Positions 49,128-58,898 are shown, numbered from the stretch's first letter. The stretch is DNA of 64,000 bases from Edwardsiella ictaluri ATCC 33202 (GCF_000264785.1 NZ_AFJI01000060.1:5-64004); one strand, 5' to 3'. The notes: a model not told the origin generated them from the sequence alone. A program made the numbers and translations.

Positions 49128-50594
49128 ATGAAAACCACTCTGCCTGCGGCAGCGATCGCCACGCTGTGCGTCGGCCAGGCCATGGCCTGTACGACGATAC
49201 TGGTGGGCAATCAGGCCACGACCGATGGTTCTTTTATCGCAGCGCGAAACGAAGACTACTCAGCAAATAACGCCAAGCATATGGTCATCCACCCGGCGGC
49301 CCATAATCAGCACGGGGTGTTTAAATCCCACGGTAATGACTTTACCTATCCACTGCCGAAAGAGGCGCTGCGCTACACCGCCATTCACGATTTTGATACC
49401 CAGGATAAATCAATGGGTGAAGCCGGCTTCAACTCCGCCGGCGTCGGAATGACCGCGACCGAAACGCTCTACAACGGGCAACCGGCGCTGAAGGCCGATC
49501 CTTATGTAGAGAAAACCGGGATCACGGAAGACGCTATCCAGACCGTGGTGCTTCCGCGTATTCACAGCGCGCGTGAGGGCGTTGAGCTGCTGGGCAAGAT
49601 CATTGAGCAGCAGGGAGCCGGTGAAGGCTTTGGCGTTGCCTTTGTTGACCAGCACGATCTGTGGTATCTGGAGACCGGCAGCGGCCACCAGTGGATGGCG
49701 ACCCGCCTGCCAGCGGACAAATACCTGATCTCCGCCAATCAGGGCCGCCTGCGTCAATATGATCCGAAAGACACCGCAAACTACCTGGGATCCCCGACGC
49801 TGATCAGCTTTGCCGAACAGCATGGACTGTACCGCCCGAAAGACGGCGCCTTCGACTTCCACAAGGCCTATTCTCAGGACGTCGAAAACGATGTGACCTA
49901 TAACTATCCGCGCGTCTGGACGCTGCAGCACATGTTCAACCCGCAGCTGAAGACCACCATCACCGACGGTAAAAACTTCCCGGTCTTCCTCACCCCGGCC
50001 AAGAAGATCAGTATTGCCGACGTAGAGCTGGCGCTGCGTAACCATTATCAGGGGACCACGCACGACCCCTATGCCAACAACAACCCGAAAGAGCCTTACC
50101 GTCCGATCTCAGTATTCCGCACCCAGGAGTCGCACATCCTGCAGGTCCGTCCTCACCTGCCAAAAGCGATCGGCGAAGTGGAATACGTCGCCTTCGGGAT
50201 GTCCGCACTGAGTGTCTATATTCCTTACTATCAAGGCATTGAGCACTATTTGCCGGGCTACGACAAGGGGAGCGATCGGGCCAGCGATGACTCCGTCAAC
50301 TGGAAGTTCCGCACGCTGCAAACCCTGGTCATGCAGGATTACAACGCCTATGCGCCAGACGTTCAGCGCGCCTATAGCACGTTTGAGCAACAGACGGCCC
50401 AACGTCAGCAGAACATGGAGCAAGAGTACCTGACGCTCTACAAGTCTCAGCCGAAAAAGGCCCGGCTGCTGCTGCAACAGTTTGAGGATCAGACCATGCA
50501 GGACGCGCTGAAGCTGACCGATCAGCTGACCAGTCAGGTCGTAACCAAAATGACCCATGCCACCGACATGAAGTATCACTTCGAAGGGGCATAA
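49128..50594 (+). CDS. Secreted C69-family dipeptidase (Ntn hydrolase)
   Basis: The start at 49128 has a GGAG site 9 nt upstream. The 488-aa protein has a signal peptide (MKTTLPAAAIATLCVGQAMA), and cleavage after Ala20 would expose Cys21 in CTTILVGNQAT, exactly the N-terminal nucleophile of C69 peptidases. The family motifs RNEDYSANN and GFNSAGVGMTATE are present. It is therefore likely a periplasmic dipeptidase, related to Lactobacillus PepD. It stands alone between ycdZ and the hyb operon, with a strong shared terminator after it. The exact substrate is unknown. Confidence 0.88.
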   Translation: MKTTLPAAAIATLCVGQAMACTTILVGNQATTDGSFIAARNEDYSANNAKHMVIHPAAHNQHGVFKSHGNDFTYPLPKEALRYTAIHDFDTQDKSMGEAGFNSAGVGMTATETLYNGQPALKADPYVEKTGITEDAIQTVVLPRIHSAREGVELLGKIIEQQGAGEGFGVAFVDQHDLWYLETGSGHQWMATRLPADKYLISANQGRLRQYDPKDTANYLGSPTLISFAEQHGLYRPKDGAFDFHKAYSQDVENDVTYNYPRVWTLQHMFNPQLKTTITDGKNFPVFLTPAKKISIADVELALRNHYQGTTHDPYANNNPKEPYRPISVFRTQESHILQVRPHLPKAIGEVEYVAFGMSALSVYIPYYQGIEHYLPGYDKGSDRASDDSVNWKFRTLQTLVMQDYNAYAPDVQRAYSTFEQQTAQRQQNMEQEYLTLYKSQPKKARLLLQQFEDQTMQDALKLTDQLTSQVVTKMTHATDMKYHFEGA

Positions 50595-50610
50595 CGCCAG
50601 GCGCAGGCCA

Positions 50611-50645
50611 TAAAAAAACACCCCGCGCTGCGGGGTGTTTTTTTA
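50611..50645. terminator. Strong bidirectional terminator
   Basis: ACACCCCGC (50618-50626), loop GCT, GCGGGGTGT (50630-50638) is flanked by seven A and seven T residues. It ends the convergent dipeptidase gene and hyb operon. Confidence 0.93.
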
Positions 50646-50652
50646 TGGACGC

Positions 50653-51165
50653 TTAACCGCGACGGCTGAACAGCGCTCGCCGGGAAAGATCCACCTCGTG
50701 GGTCTCCGCCACCGGCAGGGAGAGCAGCATGGTCAGCGTATCGTGCATCAGCTGTTCGGCCTGCTCTGCCTCCAGATGGGGATCGAGAGGCGACATCAGC
50801 GAACAGGAGAGTAACTGTCCGCTCTGTGGCAGTTCGCCGATCATAAAGGTCATGTTGCCGCGCGGCAGCTGCAACGCCAGACGATCGCCAATCTTACGCA
50901 CCGGCCACACCTGCCCCGGTCCCGGCAGGATCACCACGCTCAACATCCACGGCGTCAGCACGCAGCCGATCCACTGCCCGTCAAACGGACGCATCACGGC
51001 ACTGACCGGGATACCTACACGATAGAACGGCAGACTGTGCATTTCGCCCGCGGCGATCTGCTGATACTGTGCGATCAGCTGCGCGGCAGGATCGCTGTCG
51101 AACCCTAAGCGCCCGGCGACCATGCCCTGCTCCGGCTGCTCATCGTGCGGGAACTCAACGTGCAT
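50653..51165 (-). CDS. hybE: Hydrogenase 2 chaperone HybE
   Basis: The start at 51165 (MHVEFPHDEQPEQGMVAGRLGF) is preferred over 51204, which lies inside hybD. The 170-aa protein matches HybE (E. coli 162 aa), including LPFYRVGIPVSAVMRPFDGQWIGCVLTPWMLSVVILPGPGQ. HybE binds the signal peptide of HybO and checks maturation before Tat export. It overlaps hybD by about 11 bp and is the last gene of the operon here; hybF and hybG, which follow in E. coli, are missing. Confidence 0.93.
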   Translation of the reverse strand: MHVEFPHDEQPEQGMVAGRLGFDSDPAAQLIAQYQQIAAGEMHSLPFYRVGIPVSAVMRPFDGQWIGCVLTPWMLSVVILPGPGQVWPVRKIGDRLALQLPRGNMTFMIGELPQSGQLLSCSLMSPLDPHLEAEQAEQLMHDTLTMLLSLPVAETHEVDLSRRALFSRRG

Positions 51166-51649
51166 GGATGTCCCCCTGATGCAGGGCCTGGATCCCCTGC
51201 TCACGCAGGATAGCCAACACCCTATCCATCGCCACCGGCACTGCGCTGGCGATCGCTGGCGTCAAACCAATGTTCGGCTCCAGCGACTGCGGCTCAATGC
51301 CGACCAGCGTCAGCTTCTTCGGAAACTCGTCCGTCAGGCGCAGTGCCGACAGTACATCGGACAGCCCCAGCTGATGAGGCGAAATCTTGCGGCTGAACAT
51401 CGCCGGGACTTCCTCATCACGCAGCGTGATGATACTGCCAGGCTCGCCACCGCAGAACACGGCATCCACCACGATCAGGTGATCGCGGCAGGCCAGGTAC
51501 TCCAGCAGCTCCATTCCTGCGGTACCGCCATCCATCAGCTCGACATTGGCCGGAAAGCGGTAGTCGCGCTGTAGGCGCTCAACAATACGCACGCCGACAG
51601 CCTCATCGCTGAGCAGCAGGTTTCCAATCCCGAGAATCAGCGTATTCAT
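51155..51649 (-). CDS. hybD: Hydrogenase 2 maturation protease HybD
   Basis: This 164-aa endopeptidase matches HybD: ILGIGNLLLSDEAVGVRIVERL with the nickel-sensing Glu, VELMDGGTAGMELL, and VDAVFCGGEPGSI. It cleaves the C-terminal 15 residues of HybC after nickel insertion. It overlaps the hybC stop by one base. Confidence 0.96.
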   Translation of the reverse strand: MNTLILGIGNLLLSDEAVGVRIVERLQRDYRFPANVELMDGGTAGMELLEYLACRDHLIVVDAVFCGGEPGSIITLRDEEVPAMFSRKISPHQLGLSDVLSALRLTDEFPKKLTLVGIEPQSLEPNIGLTPAIASAVPVAMDRVLAILREQGIQALHQGDIHAR

Positions 51650-53352
51650 TACAGGATTTTTACCTTGGTGGTTTCGCCGTCCAGGGTATTCACCACGTGC
51701 ACAGCGCAGGACATACAGGGGTCGAAGGAGTGCACGGTACGCACCACCTCCAGCGGTTTGTTGATGTCTGCTACCGGCGTACCAACCAGCGCCTGCTCGT
51801 ACGGTCCCGGCTCATCCTGTCCGTTGCGCGGGCCGGAGTTCCAGGTTGATGGCACCACTGCCTGATAGTTGGCGATCTTGCCACCCTTGATGACGATCCA
51901 GTGCGACAGTGCACCGCGCGGCGCCTCTTCGAAGCCAACGCCACGGTACTCTTTGTTCGGGTCAATTTCAGCCGGGATATAGGCCACGTGATCGCCCTTA
52001 CCAATATTGTCGATCAGCGCCTGCCACTGCATCATCAGGGTATCTTTCAGCACGCAGCAACGCACCGCGCGGCCAATGATACGGCCCATGGTGGAGTGCA
52101 GCTGCTCGACCTGCAGCGTCTTGCCGGTCAGCTTCTGGTACAGCCCATTGACTTCGTTGTAATGTTTGACGGTGTCTTCATGCTTGGCCGCCAGCTTCAC
52201 CAGCAGATCGGCCAGCGGGCCGACTTCGACCACCTTGCCGTACAGGGTCGGTGATTTCACCCAGGAGTACTTACCGTCCTCCTGCCAGCCGGTGTAGTTC
52301 GGCTCGGTTTTCCCTTCCCACGGCTTCAGGTTGGCATCATCCTGGTACCAGGAGTGTTTGCTGGATTCGGCGATACCGGCAATCAGCCACGGATCCTGCT
52401 GGCTGTTGATCGGACGGTAGTTGGCCATGTCGCCGTTTTCAATGTAGCCGCCCGGCAGCAGGAAGCTACCACCGTCGCCGTCAGTCGGCAGCTCCGGCAC
52501 GCTCAGGTAGTGCTGAGCGCCGCGGCCCAGCGTCATCCACTCCGGGTAGTTGGCCGCGATGATCGCCGCATCCACCTTGTACACCTGCTCAATAAAGTCG
52601 CCCAGACGTTCAATAAACATCTTGACGTACATCAGGCGCTCCAGGTTGAGCACGCTCGGTGCGTTCAGGTTGATCGGGTTGGCTACCCCACCGACCGCCA
52701 GGTTCTGGATATGCGGAGACTTACCGCCCAGGATGGCAACGACGCGGTTGGCATCACGCTGACACTCCAGTGCCTGCAGGTAGTGGGCGACAGCGATCAG
52801 GTTCACCTCTGGAGAGAGCTTCATCTCCTTGTGGCCCCAGTAGCCGTTGGCAAAGATCCCCAGTTGGCCGCTGTCGACCAGATTACGGATCTTCTGCTGT
52901 ACCTTGGCGAACTCGCCGGCGCTGTTCAGCTGCCAGGCGGAAACGCCCTGCAGCATCGCCTCACACTTGTTCGGATCGGCTTTCAGCGCGGAGGTGATGT
53001 CCACCCAGTCCATCGCCGACAGCTGATAAAAGTGCACGATATGGTCGTGAATGCTGTGCGCCGACAGGATCAGGTTACGGATATACTGCGCGTTCACCGG
53101 GACCTTGGCCCCAACGGCGCTTTCGACCGCGCGGACGGAGGCGATAGCGTGGATGGTGGTACATACGCCGCAGATACGCTGAACGATCATCCAGGCATCG
53201 CGTGGGTCATTACCCTTAACGATGTCTTCCATCCCACGCCACATAGTGCCGGATGACCAGGCTTTAGTCACTTTGCCGTTTTCGATCTCGCAGTCAATGC
53301 GCAGATGGCCCTCGATGCGGGTAATCGGGTCGATAGTAATACGTTGGCTCAT
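51649..53352 (-). CDS. hybC: Hydrogenase 2 large subunit HybC
   Basis: This 567-aa [NiFe] catalytic subunit has the N-terminal nickel motif RICGVCTTIHAIASVRAVE and the C-terminal DPCMSCAVH motif, followed by a 15-residue extension starting VVNTLD that HybD removes after the His. Length equals E. coli HybC. With HybO it oxidises hydrogen in the periplasm; it lacks a signal peptide and is exported with HybO. It overlaps hybB by 4 nt. Confidence 0.98.
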   Translation of the reverse strand: MSQRITIDPITRIEGHLRIDCEIENGKVTKAWSSGTMWRGMEDIVKGNDPRDAWMIVQRICGVCTTIHAIASVRAVESAVGAKVPVNAQYIRNLILSAHSIHDHIVHFYQLSAMDWVDITSALKADPNKCEAMLQGVSAWQLNSAGEFAKVQQKIRNLVDSGQLGIFANGYWGHKEMKLSPEVNLIAVAHYLQALECQRDANRVVAILGGKSPHIQNLAVGGVANPINLNAPSVLNLERLMYVKMFIERLGDFIEQVYKVDAAIIAANYPEWMTLGRGAQHYLSVPELPTDGDGGSFLLPGGYIENGDMANYRPINSQQDPWLIAGIAESSKHSWYQDDANLKPWEGKTEPNYTGWQEDGKYSWVKSPTLYGKVVEVGPLADLLVKLAAKHEDTVKHYNEVNGLYQKLTGKTLQVEQLHSTMGRIIGRAVRCCVLKDTLMMQWQALIDNIGKGDHVAYIPAEIDPNKEYRGVGFEEAPRGALSHWIVIKGGKIANYQAVVPSTWNSGPRNGQDEPGPYEQALVGTPVADINKPLEVVRTVHSFDPCMSCAVHVVNTLDGETTKVKIL

Positions 53353-54539
53353 ACTTTAGCTTTCCCTTGGGCCTGATAACCTTGGTGTTTTAAATGGTCA
53401 AGCGCTGGCAACACCGGCAGCAACCGGATCAGCAGCAAATAAGCAACGACTTCAATAGCCACGAAGCCCATTGAAATCAGCACCTCTTCAGAGGTTGGAA
53501 AATATCCGTAGCCGTTACCCGGCATAAAGGCCAGCAACGAGTAGTTCAAGCGCCACAGTGCCGAGCCGAGCAACATGCTCAGCGCGCCGACAAACAGAAT
53601 GCGTGAATCTTTACGGCAGCGCGCAGAGCAGAATGCCAGCAGCGGGAACAGCATCAGCATGGCCTCACACCAAAAGCTGACGGAGTAGCGGTCGAACTGG
53701 AACAGGTAATGCAGTTTATCATGCATCGCCAGTTCGCCGAAGCGCAGCACCAGGAACAGCAGCAGGAATACCTGGATCACCCGCACCAGCTTGGCAAACA
53801 GGGTTTTCTCATCCGGACCGCGGCCCCGCAACCCCGCCTGCACCAGCGAACCTTCAAAAACCACGATGGCGAAGCCCATGATAAAGGCTGTCAGCACCGA
53901 CAGTAACGGCAGCAGCTCATAACTTTGCCACAGCGGATGCACCTTCTTCCCGGCAGAGATCATCAGCGATCCCATAGAGGACTGGTGCATGGTCGGCAGC
54001 AGCGCACCCAACGCCAGAATAAAGAACATCACTTTATTCAGTCGTTTCAGCGACACTTTCCACCCGAAGCGCTCCAGGATCACCGGTGCGAACTCCAGCG
54101 CCATGACACCGATGTACACCGTCATACAGACCGCCGTCTCGAACAGTACCGAGGAGGTGTTGAAGTGCCCCGGAATGTAGAAGTACGGCAGATTCCAGTA
54201 ACGACCGACGTCGATGGTGATGGAAAGGCCGCCGAGGGAGTAACCGAACAGGCTGGCCAGCAACGCCGGGCGCACCAACGGATGATACTCGCCGCGGTTA
54301 AACACATACACCGCCCAGGCCAACGCCCAGCCGCCACAGGCAAAGCCGGTGCCGATCAGCAGGTCGAAGGCGATCCAGATCCCCCAGGGATATCCCCCGT
54401 TCAGATCGGCGACAGAGCCGATGCCAAAGATCAAACGTTTCAGGATAAACATCCCGCACAGCAGGATGAACGGGGCCAGCAACACGACGGGCCAACTGAC
54501 CAGACGCCCGCCGAGCGGACTGGCTTTATGCTCACTCAT
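53349..54539 (-). CDS. hybB: Hydrogenase 2 cytochrome-like membrane subunit HybB
   Basis: The start at 54539 ([18 protein letters not shown]) fits the E. coli MSHDPQPLGGK- start; ATGs at 54557 and 54545 are alternatives inside hybA. The 396-aa protein has ten predicted membrane helices, is of the NrfD family (PSRC) and matches E. coli HybB. It carries electrons from HybA to menaquinone. The men cluster is a few kb upstream in the window, so quinone supply and this enzyme are encoded near each other. Confidence 0.96.
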   Translation of the reverse strand: MSEHKASPLGGRLVSWPVVLLAPFILLCGMFILKRLIFGIGSVADLNGGYPWGIWIAFDLLIGTGFACGGWALAWAVYVFNRGEYHPLVRPALLASLFGYSLGGLSITIDVGRYWNLPYFYIPGHFNTSSVLFETAVCMTVYIGVMALEFAPVILERFGWKVSLKRLNKVMFFILALGALLPTMHQSSMGSLMISAGKKVHPLWQSYELLPLLSVLTAFIMGFAIVVFEGSLVQAGLRGRGPDEKTLFAKLVRVIQVFLLLFLVLRFGELAMHDKLHYLFQFDRYSVSFWCEAMLMLFPLLAFCSARCRKDSRILFVGALSMLLGSALWRLNYSLLAFMPGNGYGYFPTSEEVLISMGFVAIEVVAYLLLIRLLPVLPALDHLKHQGYQAQGKAKV

Positions 54540-55515
54540 TATCATCGTCTCCGTCATGGTGATTCTTGGTGTTTCGATAGGTCATTACCGAAAGACCGGC
54601 CAGGACCACCAACGGCAGGATCATGCCTTTGTACAGCGTATGCTGAATATGCTCGGAACGGGCGCCCGTCGACAGCGCATCCAACTGCGGCATCCCCAGC
54701 TTCTCGTAGGGTACGCCCGCCAGAACCAGAACCTGGGTCCCTCCCCCCTCTTTCTCGCCATACACATAAGGCTGATAGTGGGCGACCGGATGCAGATAGC
54801 TGTCGTTACTGTGCAGGGTCTGACGCGGATAGGCATACTCTGCACCGGGACGCGCTGCCAGACGCTTCTTGGCCTCGGCCAGCAGCGCGTCACGGGTACC
54901 ATAGATCACTGCACCGGCAGGACACACCTCGACACAACCCGGCAGCTTACCCTGATCGATACGCTCCAACCCTTTCTGATTACACAGCTCACACTTGTGA
55001 ATCGCCCCGAACGGGTTATCGTAATCATACTTCGGTACGTCGAACGGGCAGGCCACCATGCAATAGCGACAGCCGGTGCAGACGTCAGGATCGTACATGA
55101 CGATCCCGGTGACGGGGTGCTTTTTCAGCGCCGATACCGGGCAGACGGAAACGCAGTTAGGATCGACACAGTGCATGCACTGCTTCTTGATATAGGCATA
55201 GCCGTTTTCCAACTGATCCTTGTTGACCCCGCTACCATCACGCCATACCTGAATAATGTTATTGGTATAGGGAGTCAGCTTGTCATTGTTGGACCAGGTC
55301 GGATCGCCGTTCGGGTTCAGCTGATTTTTGTTCAGGCGCTGGCACTCCGCAACGCAGGCCTGGCAACCCACGCACAACGTTGAGTCATATAGCATCCCCA
55401 CCGCCGTCGGGATCGGCGGCTTGTTCTCAGCCGCAGCCTGGGCGCTGCCAGAAGCGGCTGTGCCCGCCGCCAGCGCGCCGACAGAGGCGAACTTCAGAAA
55501 ATTTCGTCTGTTCAC
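54532..55515 (-). CDS. hybA: Hydrogenase 2 ferredoxin-like subunit HybA
   Basis: This 327-aa protein has a twin-arginine signal ([18 protein letters not shown], cleavage near residue 27) and four [4Fe-4S] cysteine clusters: [35 protein letters not shown], and CELC with [11 protein letters not shown]-terminal helix ([18 protein letters not shown]) anchors it. It links HybOC to HybB. It starts 3 bp after the hybO stop. Confidence 0.97.
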   Translation of the reverse strand: MNRRNFLKFASVGALAAGTAASGSAQAAAENKPPIPTAVGMLYDSTLCVGCQACVAECQRLNKNQLNPNGDPTWSNNDKLTPYTNNIIQVWRDGSGVNKDQLENGYAYIKKQCMHCVDPNCVSVCPVSALKKHPVTGIVMYDPDVCTGCRYCMVACPFDVPKYDYDNPFGAIHKCELCNQKGLERIDQGKLPGCVEVCPAGAVIYGTRDALLAEAKKRLAARPGAEYAYPRQTLHSNDSYLHPVAHYQPYVYGEKEGGGTQVLVLAGVPYEKLGMPQLDALSTGARSEHIQHTLYKGMILPLVVLAGLSVMTYRNTKNHHDGDDDNE

Positions 55516-55518
55516 GGT

Positions 55519-56643
55519 TTACTCCTCCCGTGAATCGTGTTGATCCGCCTGGTTACGCTGCTGCTGGCGACCCAGCTCACGCACAGCCATCAGACTCACC
55601 CCGGCCAGGATCCCCAGCGCGCCGCCGATAAGGCCGGTGGCCGTCGGCGAAATATGCCCGCCCTCTTTGTTATCCACCAGCGGTTTTTCTGCGCGCGGCG
55701 TCGGATTCTCTACGCTGGATAGCTGGAAGATCCCCTTGGTAAAGCCGACACCCTGCTCGTTACAGCCGTAGCATGGGTGGCCGATACCCACCGGCCAGAT
55801 GCCGCCGCCGATGTCGCAGAACTCCAGCGTCGAGCAGTTGCCGTAGGTTTCCGGCCCCTTACAGCCAAGGTGATACAGACACCAGCCCTGACGGTGGCCA
55901 TAGTCACCGAACTCTTTGGCGAAGCGGCCAGCGTCGAAGTGCGGGCGACGCTCGCAGTTCTCGTGGATCAGGCGCTCGTAGGCGAACAGCGGACGGTGCT
56001 TGCTGTCCAGCTCCGGCAGCTTGCCATAGGTGATGTAGTAGACCACGGTGGTCAGGAAGTTATGCGGGTTAGGCGGACAGCCCGGGATATTGATCACCGG
56101 ACGACCCAGCGCCTCTTCCAGGCTGACGGCGCCGGTCGGGTTACCGCCGGTGGCCGGAACGCCGCCCCAGGCGGAGCAGGAGCCGATAGCGATCACCGCA
56201 GCCGCATCGGCGGCTGCCTTACGGATCTGATCGACGATAGGCTCACCGGCCACCATACAATACACGCCGCCGTCTTTCAGCGGAATGGAGCCATCCACCA
56301 CCAGGACATATTTGCCCTTGTAGCGCGCCATGGCGTCGTGCAGGTTTTCTTCAACCTGATGACCGAAGGCTGATGACAGTACCTCATGATATTCCAATGA
56401 GATGGTATTCAGCAGCAGCGTTTCCAGCGTCGGGTGCGTGGAACGCAGCAGGGCCTCGGTACAGCCGGTACACTCCTGGGCACCAATCCAGATAACCGGA
56501 GGACGCTGCGGACTGGTGATCGCTGCCGCCATTTCCGCCGCCGCATTGGAGCTTAACCCTAGTGTGGCGGCCATGCCCGCGCACAGTTTCATAAAGTCAC
56601 GACGATTGATGCCGTGAGCGGATAAAAAAGAATCCTCAACCAT
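55519..56643 (-). CDS. hybO: Hydrogenase 2 small subunit HybO
   Basis: This 374-aa protein has a twin-arginine signal (GINRRDFMKLCAGMAATLGL), the proximal-cluster motif IGAQECTGCTEALLRSTHP, further Fe-S cysteines (CLYHLGCKGPETYGNC, GHPCYGCNEQG) and a C-terminal membrane helix (TATGLIGGALGILAGVSLMAV). It matches E. coli HybO closely. It starts the operon hybO-A-B-C-D-E. The upstream gap carries a perfect FNR box. Confidence 0.97.
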   Translation of the reverse strand: MVEDSFLSAHGINRRDFMKLCAGMAATLGLSSNAAAEMAAAITSPQRPPVIWIGAQECTGCTEALLRSTHPTLETLLLNTISLEYHEVLSSAFGHQVEENLHDAMARYKGKYVLVVDGSIPLKDGGVYCMVAGEPIVDQIRKAAADAAAVIAIGSCSAWGGVPATGGNPTGAVSLEEALGRPVINIPGCPPNPHNFLTTVVYYITYGKLPELDSKHRPLFAYERLIHENCERRPHFDAGRFAKEFGDYGHRQGWCLYHLGCKGPETYGNCSTLEFCDIGGGIWPVGIGHPCYGCNEQGVGFTKGIFQLSSVENPTPRAEKPLVDNKEGGHISPTATGLIGGALGILAGVSLMAVRELGRQQQRNQADQHDSREE

Positions 56644-57399
56644 TCTGCAGTTTCCTGTTTATGCGCATTCGTCTGGTGGAATGCTTTCAGGGGCGCAATG
56701 CTAAGGATTTGCCCCCCCCGCTGTGGTTGATCTTCATCAAGTTGACTGGCTTTTTTTACGCGATAAGGATATTTATGTGAAACAGAGCGATTCAGCCTTG
56801 GCCATCTGTTCAAAAAGCACTCAATTAGTTCATGCCATTATACGATAGCGTCAGTTGCTGGATATTTGATAAATACCATCCTATTTATTCAGTCAGTATA
56901 TTATTTATCGACGGTTATGATCTCCATACCACCGATACCCCGCTTTTTGATTAACCGAGATCCAGGCCGACGGATCAAACATATGTGATATCACCCACAA
57001 TAATTAATGTTGATCATTGCTTTTATTTTTTAGTAAAAATATTGACGATAACGGAGTGCAGACTCGTCGCCACCCTCCCCGCAAACCCCAACGACCGTGC
57101 TGCTTTTTCCGACAGCGGCAAACAATACCGCCGAGAGGCTCCCCTTCCGGCATGCGGCTGAGCACCACGGTTTTAAACAAAGCATCAGCAGACAAGACGT
57201 CAGGCTAAAAATATCGCAAAAAATAGGGTGATTATGACGACTGTTAACTACACCTCGCGCCACATATCAAGATAATTGGATGACTTATTAACTATTTTTT
57301 AAACAGCTGTACCGTTACTCCCACCCACGCCCCTACCGCCACAACGAAAATCTTTAGCCATACGTCAAAATCACGCGCGGCGACAGCGGTGAAATTATA
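56644..57399. promoter_or_regulatory. AT-rich 756-bp gap with hyb promoter
   Basis: No credible gene is seen in this stretch. The part next to hybO holds a C8 tract (56712-56719) and an FNR box (described separately). The rest, especially 56760-56990 and 57000-57310, is AT-rich compared with its neighbours and contains GTGATATCAC (56985-56994, a 10-bp palindrome). It serves hybO on one side and the WaaZ-like gene on the other, and may mark an acquired boundary. Confidence 0.6.
56727..56740. promoter_or_regulatory. Perfect FNR box upstream of hybO
   Basis: TTGAT-CTTC-ATCAA matches the FNR consensus at all ten defined positions. Its centre is about 90 bp from the hybO start. If it acts at -41.5, the start point would be near 56692, with a 50-nt leader. 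Confidence 0.7.
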
Positions 57400-58221
57400 A
57401 TGTTAGACTACACGATCTCCATCGTCCCGCTGAGCCAGCTGCAGCGCAGCAGTCACGGTAAGGTGCTGCTGACGGCGAGCGGCCCGTTGGTCAATACGCT
57501 CTGTTTTGAGCAGCTCCCCGCCATGCCCGCCGTCGGGGTGAACGGCGCCTACTTTTTACATCACAAGGTTGACTTTACTTTTTACGTCATCGTCAATATG
57601 GGGTTTATCGATCGGCGTCCGGACGTCGTTCTGGAGGTGATTAAACAGCGCGGATTAACCCTGTTTACCACCGTTCACGGTATGGCCCGCATCCTCGGCC
57701 GCTTTACCCTCAGCGCCCTCCGCTGCCGCCTGGCCATCATTGAGGATATCGCGGAAAAGGTCTATTGCCCCAGCCTCACACCTCGCCAGCTTAGGGCGCA
57801 CTATGGGCAGGACCGCAGCATACAATTTTCCGACAGTGAGCAGAGCATTGGGTTCAGCCAGGATATCCGCCGTGGTATCTTCGACGCGGGCACCGTCGTC
57901 TATTGGGCGCTGCAGATCATCACCTACCTTGGTTTTAATACGATCTTCATCGCCGGACTGGATATGAACAATTTCGACCACCCCCGCTTCTATGAAACCC
58001 CGGCCAGCATGCTGCCGACCTTTTTAGCCGATAAAGTAGAACCGCTGATCATCCCGGCCTTTCTGCATGCAAGCCAGGTGATGAAGGCCAATAATATCGA
58101 CATTAAAAATCTCTCGCTAAATAGCGCGATCGACGGCGCTATTTTTGAAAAAATTGACGCCCGGCGCTACTTTCAGCAATGGAGTCCTCATATGGAAAAG
58201 GCTGAACCCGGCATCATATAA
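57400..58221 (+). CDS. WaaZ-like LPS core Kdo transferase, orphan
   Basis: This 273-aa protein resembles WaaZ (RfaZ, 283 aa in E. coli), which adds a third Kdo to the LPS inner core. Shared features include an N-terminal LLTASGPLVNT/GVNGAYFLHHKVDFTFYVIV region like the WaaZ FLSGPTS and IIAVNGSAQYLL segments, and a C-terminal SIGFSQDIRRGIFDAGTVVYWALQI, IFIAGLDM and ISL-like NLSLNSAI region matching the CKDISLGYCSCHTIAFAAIQI and NLSPDTAI segments. The relation is remote. It stands alone, far from any waa cluster, beside an AT-rich gap, which suggests horizontal gain. GGTGA lies 8 nt before the ATG. Confidence 0.65.
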   Translation: MLDYTISIVPLSQLQRSSHGKVLLTASGPLVNTLCFEQLPAMPAVGVNGAYFLHHKVDFTFYVIVNMGFIDRRPDVVLEVIKQRGLTLFTTVHGMARILGRFTLSALRCRLAIIEDIAEKVYCPSLTPRQLRAHYGQDRSIQFSDSEQSIGFSQDIRRGIFDAGTVVYWALQIITYLGFNTIFIAGLDMNNFDHPRFYETPASMLPTFLADKVEPLIIPAFLHASQVMKANNIDIKNLSLNSAIDGAIFEKIDARRYFQQWSPHMEKAEPGII

Positions 58222-58361
58222 TTGCCACAGGTACGGACATTCGCGTCGTTGGGTGACGTGTAAGACATCATCGCAGGATAAAATCATAGAAAACCCTTTA
58301 AGGGTCTCTTAATATTTCTCAGCTAGTCTACAATGTTACATTCCAATGAGAGTGAGAGACC

Positions 58362-58898
58362 ATGCAACGCTTTAGTAAAATACAAATATCCCTGCACTGG
58401 ATAACGCTGCTGCTGATTGCTATCGCCTATATCAGTATTGAGTTCCGCGGGCTGTTTACCAAGAATTCACCGGCCTATCTATTGATGCGTGAAGTTCACT
58501 ACAATGCCGGCGTGCTGATATGGATTGCGATGCTGATACGTCTTGGGCTGCGTCACATTCTGCCAGATCCGCCGATCCTGCCACCACCGCCGCGCTGGCA
58601 GCATCTGGCGGCGCGCATGATGTACCTGACGCTCTATCTCTGGTTCCTGGCTATCCCGCTGCTGGGCATCGCCTTGATGGCCTACAGCGGTAAAAGCTGG
58701 TCGCTGTTTGGACTGACCATCGCCCCCTGGGTCACGCCGGATCCGGCCATAAAGTCCATGATAAAAGAGTGGCACGTGGTGCTGGCCAACCTCGGCTACG
58801 CCCTGATCGCCATGCATACCGCCGCCGCGCTGTTCCACCACTATGTCATCCGCGATAACGCGCTGCTGCTGATGATGCCGCAGAAAAAAACGCGCTGA
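58362..58898 (+). CDS. cybB: Cytochrome b561 CybB
   Basis: This 178-aa protein has four membrane helices and the paired heme-ligand His residues of b561 (QISLHWITLL, MREVHYNAGV, EWHVVLANLGYALIAMHTAAALFHHY). It matches E. coli CybB (176 aa), a diheme membrane protein that moves electrons to ubiquinone and reacts with superoxide. It is monocistronic, between the WaaZ-like gene and bglX; in E. coli it lies elsewhere. Confidence 0.92.
   Translation: MQRFSKIQISLHWITLLLIAIAYISIEFRGLFTKNSPAYLLMREVHYNAGVLIWIAMLIRLGLRHILPDPPILPPPPRWQHLAARMMYLTLYLWFLAIPLLGIALMAYSGKSWSLFGLTIAPWVTPDPAIKSMIKEWHVVLANLGYALIAMHTAAALFHHYVIRDNALLLMMPQKKTR

Noticed and set aside
53925..55100. 391-aa plus-strand ORF
   Set aside because: It is antisense to hybB and hybA; composition is that of a shadow frame.
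58260..58320. ACCCTTTAAGGGT hairpin as terminator of the WaaZ-like gene
   Set aside because: The stem is short, has almost no loop, and no clear T run follows.
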